This document shows, piece after piece, positions 56,431 to 64,000 of a stretch of 64,000 nt of DNA; within the stretch, counting starts at the first letter, position 1; every line of letters begins with the position of its first letter. The DNA is from SW10 sp965657795. GTDB taxonomy: Bacteria; Verrucomicrobiota; Verrucomicrobiia; Verrucomicrobiales; Akkermansiaceae. The notes beneath the pieces were generated by a model. That model saw only the letters and a program-made list of their open reading frames with translations, made no database searches and was not told the DNA's origin. Both the position numbers and the translations under genes were made by a program. Where the stretch lies: NCBI GenBank assembly GCA_965657795.1, contig CBFHQJ010000014.1, positions 1 through 64,000 of the forward strand, given 5' to 3'.

Positions 56431-58628
56431 TGTCTCTGTCGATGGGTGAAGGGAGCACTTTGGGTGATCCCCAAGATTAGATCGCTGAGACGATACTCCG
56501 GAGCGGCCTTGCGGACAATCTCGCGGAGCGCAGGAGCATCGAAATACTCCACACCTCTGCCGAGGGCATAAGTTAGCATTTTTTCGCTGATCGTTCTAGC
56601 AAAGAGGTCGGGGCGCTCCAGCAAGGCCTCTTCCAGTGGATCAACGCCGGTGAAGGTCCGACCATCGGGCAGTCCGCCCACGGCATCCACTTCGCCGGTG
56701 ATGAAGCGGCCAACGGCATCGTATTCCTCCAGGGCAAACCCGGGAGGGTCCATGAGCTTGTGGCATGACGCGCACGACTTATCCTGACTGTGTGCTGCGA
56801 GCTTCTCGCGCATTGGCAAATCGTCCGCTACCACGACATCATCCAAGGCCGGGACCTCGGGCGGTGGAGGCGGAGCGGGAGTCCCCAGAATATTTTCGAG
56901 CACCCAGTTTCCGCGGATCACCGGTGAAGTACGGTTCGCATAAGAGGTCACCGTCAGAATACTTCCCTGACGTAACAAGCCACCACGCTGCATCGAAGAG
57001 TCAAGTTCAACCCGACGAAACCGGCTCCCGTAAATATGAGGAATGCCATAGTGCCTCGCCAACCGCTCATTAAAAAAGGTGAAATCAGCCCCAATCAAAT
57101 CAACCACCTTTCGATTTTCGTGAAGAACCGTTTGAAAGAGAAGTTCAGTCTCACGCTTGAAGGACTGGCGGAGATTATCATCGAAGTCCGGAAAGAGCCT
57201 CAGGTCGGGCGTCACCCCATCGAGATTTCGAAGTTGTAACCACTGGTTGGCGAAATTGGTCGCCAGCGATTCTGCTCTTGGGTCCGCTAACATCCGTCTG
57301 ACTTGCCTGACCAAAACCTCTGACTTGGAAAGGTCGGCATCGAGCAACTCGTGATCGGGCAAGCTGCTCCAAAGAAAAAACGAAAGCCGCGTCGCCAACT
57401 GATGATTTGGCAAGCGGTAAACCTCGCCCGCCTCAATCGCTTCCGAATCATTCTCTACTCGAAACAGAAACCTCGGACTCACCAAAATTGCTGCCACCGC
57501 CATTTCGAGGCTCTCATCTAAAAAAGGCTCAATCGCCTTCAAATCCTTTGGAGTGATTTCACGACGGTAAGCCAGCCGCATCAACCCGGGGAGGTCTTTC
57601 TCTTCAAAGCGGGGCTTCCCGGATTTCGCATTGAAAGGTCCGGTCAAACTCACCTGAAAGATGGCAGGAGCCTGCCTCGGATGACGGTGAAAATTGAACT
57701 CGGCATGATAAGGCTGCCTCTTCGTTTCTAGAACCGAGGTGGGCTTTTTCGGAAAAGTTACGCCAACTTCATGAGTCCCCCCCGGAACCATCAGGCGCAC
57801 ATTGAGGTGGGCATCGACATAATCGTGATTTCGGTTCTTCGGCCGCCCAACGACAAAGGATTTCACCGGTTTACCATCTATTAACAACTCAACCTCGTGC
57901 TTTCCTCCGATCAATCCCTCCACCTCCTCGTTTCGGTCGCGGGCGAGGCGGATTTCAAATTCATACTCGCCATTCACCGGAAAAGTGTGCTCAAAAAGCA
58001 CCCCGCCCCGCGTCCCGAGCGGAAGCCCTTGCACATGTTCCTTCTGGCTTCGATCAGCTGGAATCCGAACCACCCGGAGATCGGGCGAGTCATAAGAACT
58101 CCCCACCGCAATGCGCGCGATTTTCTTGGCCGCGCCGAGATAGCGATTCAGCAAAGTCGGTGAGAGTTCACCCACCGTAATGTTGTCAAAGCCATGGCTC
58201 GACTCATCCTTCGGCAACATCTCACCAACCTCGACCGAGACTCCCAGAAGATCCCGGACGGCATTCTGATACTCGGTCCGCGTGAGCCGTCGCATTGCGG
58301 GAACCTTCCCAAGCTGCCGCTTCCGTTTTGCGAATCCATCCAGATAACTCTTCAACCCGGCAAGCATCTCATCATACTCCTGCGAGGACGGCCGATCCTT
58401 TTTCGGAGGTGGCATTTGCCGGGAATCCATCCGCAAAATGGCATGCTCCCAAACCTCCCAATGCTTTGCTGGATCCGCATCGACAATCTCTCCAAGATCC
58501 AATCCACCCTTCGTGATCCCGTCGCCATGGCAATCAATGCAGTAAGTCTCCACAAAATCCGCCACCGGAGGCTTCGCTTGAAGAAGTCCAAGCGCAACCA
58601 CGTTCAGCAAAGTCAATCGAATCATCAT
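56427..58628 (-). CDS. DUF1592 family (DUF1587/1595/1592/1588/1585) cytochrome-like protein
   Basis: Exported protein of 733 residues with the standard PVC domain chain. An N-terminal c-type heme motif CIDCH (about 30-34) is followed by DUF1587 (RRLTRTEYQNAVRDLLGV), a carbohydrate-binding-like beta region, DUF1595, DUF1592 (LATRLSFFLWSSLPD, FANQWLQLRNLDG) and DUF1588 with a second CASCHKLMDPPGFALEEYD motif. DUF1585 closes it (KMLTYALGRGVEYFD). Two CxxCH sites imply electron transfer. The substrate is unknown; polysaccharide or alcohol oxidation has been proposed for the family. It is first gene of the coupled operon with DUF1552 and the ankyrin protein. Confidence 0.92.
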   Translation of the reverse strand: MMIRLTLLNVVALGLLQAKPPVADFVETYCIDCHGDGITKGGLDLGEIVDADPAKHWEVWEHAILRMDSRQMPPPKKDRPSSQEYDEMLAGLKSYLDGFAKRKRQLGKVPAMRRLTRTEYQNAVRDLLGVSVEVGEMLPKDESSHGFDNITVGELSPTLLNRYLGAAKKIARIAVGSSYDSPDLRVVRIPADRSQKEHVQGLPLGTRGGVLFEHTFPVNGEYEFEIRLARDRNEEVEGLIGGKHEVELLIDGKPVKSFVVGRPKNRNHDYVDAHLNVRLMVPGGTHEVGVTFPKKPTSVLETKRQPYHAEFNFHRHPRQAPAIFQVSLTGPFNAKSGKPRFEEKDLPGLMRLAYRREITPKDLKAIEPFLDESLEMAVAAILVSPRFLFRVENDSEAIEAGEVYRLPNHQLATRLSFFLWSSLPDHELLDADLSKSEVLVRQVRRMLADPRAESLATNFANQWLQLRNLDGVTPDLRLFPDFDDNLRQSFKRETELLFQTVLHENRKVVDLIGADFTFFNERLARHYGIPHIYGSRFRRVELDSSMQRGGLLRQGSILTVTSYANRTSPVIRGNWVLENILGTPAPPPPPEVPALDDVVVADDLPMREKLAAHSQDKSCASCHKLMDPPGFALEEYDAVGRFITGEVDAVGGLPDGRTFTGVDPLEEALLERPDLFARTISEKMLTYALGRGVEYFDAPALREIVRKAAPEYRLSDLILGITQSAPFTHRQRQ

Positions 58629-58800
58629 TGTGAGTGGCCAGCCTTATCAAGTGACAGATGAATTGGCAACATGAACAGACCCATCGAGGTAAACCTGTTT
58701 CTGCTCGAAACGAAGAAATGAATGGATCTTACCGAGCCGCCACACCGCCCCTTCTTTTCTTCTGGTTCAACCCTCTCAACCTCAGACTCCAACAGCTAAA

Positions 58801-58950
58801 ATAAAAACAGCAACGCACATCCGCTTCCTTGGAGCAGCCCTTTTTTCAGCAGGTGGATCCAACCAAACAGACCTGACGCCTTACACCTGCGCGGATGGAA
58901 CGGTCATTGACCCTGACAATGGCGGATTTGTCTCGGAAGTGCCGACATGA
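58801..58950 (+). other. Possible remnant of a small exported protein
   Basis: In the 376-base gap 58629-59004 one 50-codon stretch reads like a secreted protein: KTATHIRFLGAALFSAGG, then TCADGTVIDPDNGGFVSEVP, ending in TGA at 58948. It has no ATG, GTG or TTG; ATA at 58801 is the only plausible start. It may be a decayed gene end or chance. Nothing else in the gap is supported. Confidence 0.25.
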
Positions 58951-59004
58951 CCGATGTGACCGGGCGAAGGCGGCACCGTGAGTGGCCTAGCTGATCAATT
59001 TAAA

Positions 59005-60156
59005 CTACCTCGCTTTGGGGAAGTTCTTAAGGATATCGGAAAGATCATCGGATTTCTTTCGATTGCTTTTCTCCTTATCTTTGGGAGAGGGTTCACCATC
59101 AAGAGTCTCCGAGCGTTTCGCCGGAGTCCTGCCATTCGAGTTGGTGGAGACAAAAGCCGATTTCCCCTTGCCGACCAGAGGTGTCGGATCATTTTCAAAG
59201 GTTCGATAATCCATCAAGGGATGCTTGATGGAGAATGCGTTCCCCATCAATACTTCTTTCTTTGTCTTCCCGGCGAAGATATTTCCAGGCTCCGTTTCGG
59301 AGATCAAATTGAAGGAGGAAAAAGGACTGCCTGATTGAGCCGCCTCAATCTGGTCGGAATCAAATCCGAGTTCCTCAAGCCGATCGCGATGAGCTTGCCG
59401 CACCACCTCATTCACCGAACCCGGGGCCTTTTCCATCTCTGCGAAAAGGTCTTTTGCAAAATTGGCCTCTTCAAGCAGGTCTTCGGCCGAAAGATATCCG
59501 TTCGCTGCATGGAAGATTTTCCCCTCCGGTGTCAGGAAAAGCGTCTGCACATTCTGCCCTCCCACTCCACGGGTACAGCTCCCGGGCAGATCATCCGGCT
59601 GATGCCAGATCGATTTTCCGGCCGTCGGATCGCCAGTCGTATTTGTAAAGGTATTCACGAAGTCCTGGTTGAGCAGGCTGCGAACTTTGCGGTCTGAGAA
59701 CGACACGGTTCTCATGGTATGACCGGCACTTCACATCCCGTCATCCAGCTTGCCTAAAACGCGGAACCACATCACCGGTCGATCGCCGCCCGCACCTCCG
59801 TTCGCCTGTTCGAGGGCGTCTTCGATCTCCGGCTGCCAGGTTATTCCATGCAGCTTAATCGGCCCGCCCCCTTTCTGCCTTGGAGCCGACTTCGGGGCAT
59901 GCTCATCGACATAGGCCTGATCTTTGGTGCTCAGCTTGGAAAGCGGCACTTCGACCAACCTTGAATCGTCCTTCCTGAGGGTCACTTTGCCGGTGATGGA
60001 ATTAAATGATACTAAGGAGGCTTTCACGGAATACTTTCCGTCCTCGCTCGACCACTGTCTGTGGGCTTCCCCGGCTGTGGCAAAAAACAAGCCTAGCCCG
60101 AAGGCCGCTCCGCCCACAAGGAGCGATCTTAGTTTTGGATTTGATAGTGTTCTCAT
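59005..60156 (-). CDS. SHD1-thioredoxin-like protein with in-frame UGA (candidate selenoprotein)
   Basis: One frame of 383 codons starts at 60156 with a signal peptide (LLVGGAAFGLGLFFATAGEA). Residues about 34-85 form an SHD1-like domain (HRQWSSEDGKYSVKASLVSF, KLSTKDQAYV). A thioredoxin-like domain begins at RPVMWFRVLG. Codon 142 is TGA (59733-59731), after GKLDDGM. The same frame then continues SAGHTMRTVSFSDRKVRSLL, LFLTPEGKIFHAANGYL, to 59005. Counting back from the conserved FSD motif, the UGA falls exactly at the first Cys of a thioredoxin CxxC motif. A hairpin suited to a bacterial SECIS follows. The rival view is a nonsense mutation, as in other genes here; residue 145 is Gly, so the motif would be UxxG. 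Confidence 0.5.
59695..59714 (-). promoter_or_regulatory. SECIS-like hairpin downstream of the in-frame UGA
   Basis: On the message, UGAGAAC and GUUCUCA form a perfect 7-base stem around a 6-base loop CGUGUC. The loop begins 26 bases after the first base of the UGA codon, and its second base is G. Bacterial SECIS elements are described as a short stem with a small apical loop about 16-37 bases after UGA, with G in the first two loop positions. The fit is good but a 7-base palindrome can arise by chance. Confidence 0.35.
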
Positions 60157-60311
60157 AGTTTTAATGGGATTTAGAGCAGCCAGAAACCGCCCTTCACAGC
60201 AGAAAGCGGCAGGCTCCCGAAAACACATCTGCACCAGACAGAAAAAATTCTGCCGACACTCGCCGCAACCTTGCACCTTTTGAAGAAGTGTCGCCTTTGA
60301 TAGTCTAACCC

Positions 60312-62244
60312 ATGCTTGCTGGCTTTTTTTGTGTCGTTTTCCTGGGATTGTCAAGTCTCATCATCGGCTGCCGGGACTGCGAAAGAAAAGCTGCGATTCC
60401 TCCCGGTATTGGAAAATCAGATCAAGAGTCGCTGGATCAACGGATCGATCAAATCCCCGCCGTTGCTTCTCCAGGCGTCGGGATGAATCAGGCAGAACAA
60501 GAGCTTGGCTACAAAATCCAGAAACATGGAACGGCTGCCGCCGATGCTCTGGTTCCGCTCCTTACAACAGATGACGAAGATATTTACGACCTCGTCGCGT
60601 ATTGCATCAACGATCTTAATGCGGACTACCTCAAACCGCGTCATCTTGACCCTATCGCGAAAGCTGCTCGTCAGAATCGCAGTTGGTTGCCCAATGCCAT
60701 CGCTGACATCAACACACCCGAAGCGATTGAATTCCTCGCCAAGGATTTCCGCCGTGCTCCGCAAACCATGGCACAAATCGACAATGCGCTGGAACGACGC
60801 GCTCCCGAATCGATCCTCCCGCTCATCCGTGAATTCAGGCAGGCCACTGAAGCTGAAACTGAATTCATGGATGCCCTTGTTCCTCTCTTCAAAGACTGTG
60901 GCACACGGGCAAGTGAAGCGGTCGCTCCGCTCCTTGAGATTTCCCTTGATGAAACCCAAGCCGCCTTCCGAAGACTTGCCGCGATCAAGCTTCTCGGAGC
61001 CATTGGGCCTTCTTCCCGAACCACATTTCCCGAGTTGCAAAAACTCGCCAAAAAAAATCAGGATGTTTTTGGGGAACCAGTTCAGGATGCCATCGCCAGC
61101 AGCCGCACTCCCGAGGCCGCTGACATCCTCCTCCCGCCAGTGATTTCCGCCACACGCGCGGAGCAAAACTACTATGCTCTCGGAGATTTCGCCACTGAAC
61201 TTGGACACGCCGCTAAACACCTCGCACCTGAACTAGCTAAACATCTCAATGACCCCGACCCATACCTTCGCCTCGGTGCCTGTCGCTCGCTCGGCCATCT
61301 TGGCGATCCAAGTGTCTGGCCCCAATTGATCGAGAAACTTGAATCACAGAATTGGCAGATCGCTTATTCCGCGGTTCTTTCACTGACTCAACTGGGAGCG
61401 GTCGAAAGCCAACCGGCCCTCGAAAAATGTCGCGACCACTATTAGTTCCCCCGGGTCAAACATGCCGCTGACTATGCTCTCCGCAGACTCGCTGGAAAAG
61501 AGCCCACCAAGCTGGATTTTGAGAGACTCGGAAGCCCCTTCAACACCTCCATCGAAGACAGCTACAGCACCTTTGATTCTGAAGACAGCACACTTTGGCC
61601 CCTCAATGACCTGGGCGAGATCCCTCTGGCTACCGGTAAGAATAAAGGCCACCTCGAACTCTATTTTGCGCTCCCTCCAGATGACGATTTTTGGATCGAA
61701 ATTCGCGAGCAGAAAAAGGGGGACGGATGCTTGCAAACGGGCTATCCCGAAATTTTCCAATCCCTGCTCAGGACAATGCTGAAAGTTGGAAGAACAACGA
61801 CTTAAGCGGCCCCTGGATCCAGATGATCAGATTCAGGAAAACGACCTTTGTTTTCCTAGGTTCCCATGGAGAGAATCGAGGCGTTTATATCATCGAAAAT
61901 GGACAACCACCCAAGAAAACCTCCTCGGAAATCACGAAATCAATGACACTTTGGAACGATGAAATCGTTCTGACTGAAGGGTCGAGACATATGGGAATAG
62001 ACATTGGAAATCTTCACCGGATTTTGAAGAAGGACGGAGTTTGGACCGTCGATCCCTGGCTGCCCCTGCCTGGCTGCCCCTGCCTGGCTACCCTGAATCC
62101 TCCGGCATCCTGAAGAACGGGAGACTCTTTGCCAATTGCAGCGACGGCGCGATCGCCCTGACGAAAGATGGTATTCTTGAATACCTGGGATCAGGGACAG
62201 AACCCAAGCCCGACCAATCTTTCTTACCAGCTCTAGGCGACTGA
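60312..62244 (+). pseudogene. Decayed HEAT-repeat lipoprotein gene with three lesions
   Basis: The frame opens at 60312 with a lipoprotein signal (LGLSSLIIGC) and HEAT repeats (EAVAPLLEISLDETQAAFRR, LAKHLNDPDPYLRLGACRSL). It meets TAG at 61443-61445 and continues in frame (FPRVKHAADYALRRLAGKEP). A one-base loss in the A5G5 run 61713-61722 would explain the jump to the frame SWKNNDLSGPWIQMIRF. A 14-base tandem duplication at 62057-62084 then causes the next shift; with one copy the frame reads VDPWLPLPGYPESSGILK and runs to a stop at 62244. The original protein had about 640 residues. Function unknown; three lesions of different kinds point to a true pseudogene. Confidence 0.8.
62057..62084 (+). 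repeat. 14-bp tandem duplication causing a frameshift
   Basis: TGGCTGCCCCTGCC occurs twice head to tail (62057-62070 and 62071-62084) and a partial third copy TGGCTACC follows. Fourteen is not a multiple of three. Deleting one copy restores an uninterrupted frame through the end of the HEAT gene, which shows the duplication is the newer state. Confidence 0.85.
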
Positions 62245-62288
62245 CTACAGTTCTCAAAAAATCTTAGCTAATCCAGGGAATACCGGAC

Positions 62289-62601
62289 TTACCTTGCCAT
62301 TCTCCTCGCGACCAGGAGCCGGCCGGAGGCCTGCTGCCTGATCGATCGTTCCTGAAGTAGCGTTGCGACGGCATCAACACTAACCGCCAACCGGGAGCCT
62401 GTGCGCTTGGCCAGCTCATCGGGAACCGGGAAAGCATCACCAGCGCGGAGCTTGCCACATTACATCGCTTCGTGGGCCATCGCGACGATCTCAGCGGCGG
62501 AACTTGCCGTCCGCATTTAGATGGGCCGGAACATGGCATTCCGTCTGATAAAAACTGCGGATTCCGGGAAGGCGATGGTTGGTCATCATGAGTGGGTTCA
62601 T
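62289..62601 (-). pseudogene. Short gene remnant, family unknown
   Basis: Protein-like segments on the minus strand lie in different frames: MNPLMMTNHRLPGIRSFYQT from 62601, then SAAEIVAMAHEAM, a TAA, then GKLRAGDAFPVPDELAKRTG and SVDAVATLLQERSIRQQASG to a TAA at 62289. At least one frameshift and one stop break the frame. Joined length would be about 100 residues. I do not recognise it. It lies next to the decayed HEAT gene, so 60.3-62.6 kb is a decaying patch. Confidence 0.4.
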
Positions 62602-62695
62602 CTTTCTTTAATGGGGAAGTGTTCATGAGAGTCTTCGACAGGCTTCCTATTCCGGATTCAAATTTCTGAGGATTCCCTTTTATTTTTCATGGAAT

Positions 62696-62725
62696 AAAAA
62701 AAGCCAGCATCGCTGCCGGCTTTTT
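62696..62725. terminator. Bidirectional terminator after the anti-sigma gene
   Basis: AAAAAGCC-AGCA-TCG-CTGCC-GGCTTTTT folds into a GC-rich stem with A and T tracts on both sides, so it can work in either direction. It lies 28 bases after the anti-sigma factor stop (62754, minus strand). It closes the sigma/anti-sigma operon. Confidence 0.8.
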
Positions 62726-62753
62726 GAAGGAGAGATGATATTTGGATTCCGCT

Positions 62754-63560
62754 TCAGGAGGTCTTCGCCAAAGCAACCACCACCTCTTGTTTGGAAACGA
62801 CCACTCCTCCGGGTTGTTCCAGCGTAATGACAAAAGCTTTGGGATCATTCACGACGAGAGGATTACGAATCGGAATAATCGTAGTCCCATCGCCGGTCGG
62901 AATATCAAACACACCACCGTCGACAGGCTTTTCATACCGGCCGGGATCTACGATCCAGAGCTGGTATTGCTTCGCCGTCGGTTCATTGGCGGGAAGATTG
63001 GTCAGAGTCATGTAACCCTCCTGCATGGAATCACTCCAAACGACTTTCCCGCTCATCCCTTCGTAAGCCTCAACACCGCCGAACTCAGACTCGACGATGT
63101 CATTCGCCTTGCCGAGCAGCGACTGCATCGCTTCAGCTGGCGAAGGTGGCGAAGGTGGAGGATTATCGGCAGTTTCTCCCTGCGACTCAGGCGCTGAATC
63201 CATCATAAATTTTCCGACCAGCAGAATTGCCAGCACCGCAGCAACCAGCCAGGCCGTTTCGGAATCACCGGCAATCTTACGCCAAATCGAAGGACGGACA
63301 ACTTTCTCCTCTTCCGATTCAGGCAACACGAAGTCCGACATCCCCGCCTCGAGCTCTTTGAGGAGATTCCGGGGAAGTTCCTCTTCGTTTTCAAAATTTG
63401 ATTCGAGGGCAGCCGCCGTTATCTCCAGCGACAAGTCAACCTCACAACGGGGATCCTTCGAAAGCTCTTCCCACTCCGCCAATTCGGCGGCATCGAGATC
63501 ACCGAGAATCCGGCCGGCTTCGAGCTCTTCGAATCGGTCTAAAATTTCCTGATCGTGCAT
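62754..63560 (-). CDS. RskA-type anti-sigma factor
   Basis: Protein of 268 residues. The N-terminal acidic helical part (HDQEILDRFEELEAGRILGD, LDAAELAEWEEL) resembles a zinc-free anti-sigma domain. One membrane segment (AWLVAAVLAILLVGKFMM) follows at about 103-120, then a Pro-rich linker. The C-terminal extracytoplasmic RskA domain is clear (LTNLPANEPTAKQYQLWIVD and VDGGVFDIPTGD). It should hold the adjacent ECF sigma factor inactive at the inner membrane until an envelope signal arrives. Its start overlaps the end of the sigma gene by 22 bases, so the two are made in fixed ratio. Confidence 0.88.
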   Translation of the reverse strand: MHDQEILDRFEELEAGRILGDLDAAELAEWEELSKDPRCEVDLSLEITAAALESNFENEEELPRNLLKELEAGMSDFVLPESEEEKVVRPSIWRKIAGDSETAWLVAAVLAILLVGKFMMDSAPESQGETADNPPPSPPSPAEAMQSLLGKANDIVESEFGGVEAYEGMSGKVVWSDSMQEGYMTLTNLPANEPTAKQYQLWIVDPGRYEKPVDGGVFDIPTGDGTTIIPIRNPLVVNDPKAFVITLEQPGGVVVSKQEVVVALAKTS

Positions 63561-64000
63561 GGCTTTGGGTTGGAGGTGGTTTGATCGCCGTCGAGTCGGC
63601 GAAGTTTGTTTCGCAAGTCGATCAATCCGCGCCGAAGCCGCGTTTTCACAGTGCCAAGAGGCAGGCCGGTTTGCTCGACAATTTCGGGGTGGGTCATTCC
63701 TTGTTCAAAGTGGAGTAGGAAAAGATGGCGGGTCTCTTCAGGCAATTCCTGCAACGCGGCCTGCACGTCTGCGCTCTCACATTGCAAGCTTGCAGTGGAT
63801 TCAACCGAGGCCTGCGGGAGCGAATCAGCCTCCGGAAGTGGTTCCAGGAGAGGTCGCCGACTCTCCTTGCGAACAAAGTCGATCGCCCGGCGCCGCGCAA
63901 GCATGCCGACGAAAGTAGTCTCGGTCGCGATCGCCGAATTGAACCGCTTTGCAGACCTCCAAAGATCGGTAAAAGTTTCCTGAACAACGTCCTCCGCAGC
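63539..64000 (-). CDS. ECF RNA polymerase sigma factor (5' end beyond window)
   Basis: Partial gene; coding is open to the last base of the window (AAEDVVQETFTDLWRSAKRF), so the start lies outside. Region 2 ends with ETTFVGMLARRRAIDFVRK. Region 4 is complete: LPEETRHLFLLHFEQGMTHP, then the helix-turn-helix TGLPLGTVKTRLRRGL. It directs RNA polymerase to envelope-stress or surface-protein genes. It is encoded with the RskA-type anti-sigma factor. The targets are unknown. Confidence 0.92.
   Translation of the reverse strand, partial: AAEDVVQETFTDLWRSAKRFNSAIATETTFVGMLARRRAIDFVRKESRRPLLEPLPEADSLPQASVESTASLQCESADVQAALQELPEETRHLFLLHFEQGMTHPEIVEQTGLPLGTVKTRLRRGLIDLRNKLRRLDGDQTTSNPKPCTIRKF

Noticed and set aside
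62264..62626. Open frame of about 120 residues on the minus strand as an intact gene.
   Set aside because: Its product is Pro/Ser/Arg-rich and without sense; the protein-like segments lie in the other two frames, which indicates a remnant.

Overview
The window looks like chromosomal DNA of a free-living, probably marine or aquatic member of Verrucomicrobiota (Verrucomicrobiales-like). The basis is the family mix: PEP-CTERM sorting tails, large secreted LamG / lamin-tail / CotH proteins, a DUF1592-DUF1552 pair, a PVC-type fusion of SGNH, dehydrogenase, HEAT and cytochrome c modules, PQQ-like propellers, and an SHD1-thioredoxin-like protein. I saw no rRNA, tRNA, CRISPR, phage or intact insertion sequence. 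The genus is not determinable from this window.

Layout. 0-5.6 kb: a PQQ-like propeller protein, a tiny lipoprotein, a large secreted protein with an in-frame stop, and a PcfJ-domain protein. 5.8-9.1 kb: an ABC ATPase and its permease, the permease fused to a CPBP intramembrane protease. 9.4-12 kb: a secreted helical-repeat protein. 12-18.7 kb (minus): a co-oriented run of a purple-acid-phosphatase-like enzyme, a membrane protein, a MATE exporter, a small membrane protein, and a LuxE-like adenylating enzyme with a LuxC-like acyl reductase. 18.8-22 kb: the SGNH/dehydrogenase/HEAT/cytochrome c fusion followed by a REP-like hairpin pair. 22-28.4 kb: helical-repeat paralogues, a PhoD-like phosphatase, a phosphodiester glycosidase, a PEP-CTERM protein and an unknown protein (four disrupted genes), then an intact CDGSH protein. 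28.5-34.4 kb: a cytochrome c protein, a broken KefB-type antiporter and a VanW region. 34.6-50.7 kb: five co-oriented genes for giant secreted LamG/CotH/lamin-tail proteins. 50.7-58.6 kb: another helical-repeat protein, a LOG-family protein, a yeast-type cytosine deaminase, and a translationally coupled DUF1592-DUF1552-ankyrin operon. 59-62.6 kb: an SHD1-thioredoxin-like gene with an in-frame UGA, a decayed HEAT gene and a gene remnant. 62.7-64 kb: an ECF sigma factor (cut by the window end) with its anti-sigma factor.

Three things stand out. First, the in-frame UGA in the thioredoxin-like gene sits where the first redox cysteine of a CxxC motif would be, and a SECIS-like hairpin follows, so this is a candidate selenoprotein. 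Second, two inverted pairs of GTAG-headed palindromes form a REP-like family; one pair lies inside the signal-peptide region of the ankyrin gene. Third, at least eight genes carry stops or frameshifts, several with two or three lesions, while other very long genes are intact. This is either patchy gene decay or sequence error, and the two can be told apart by reads.
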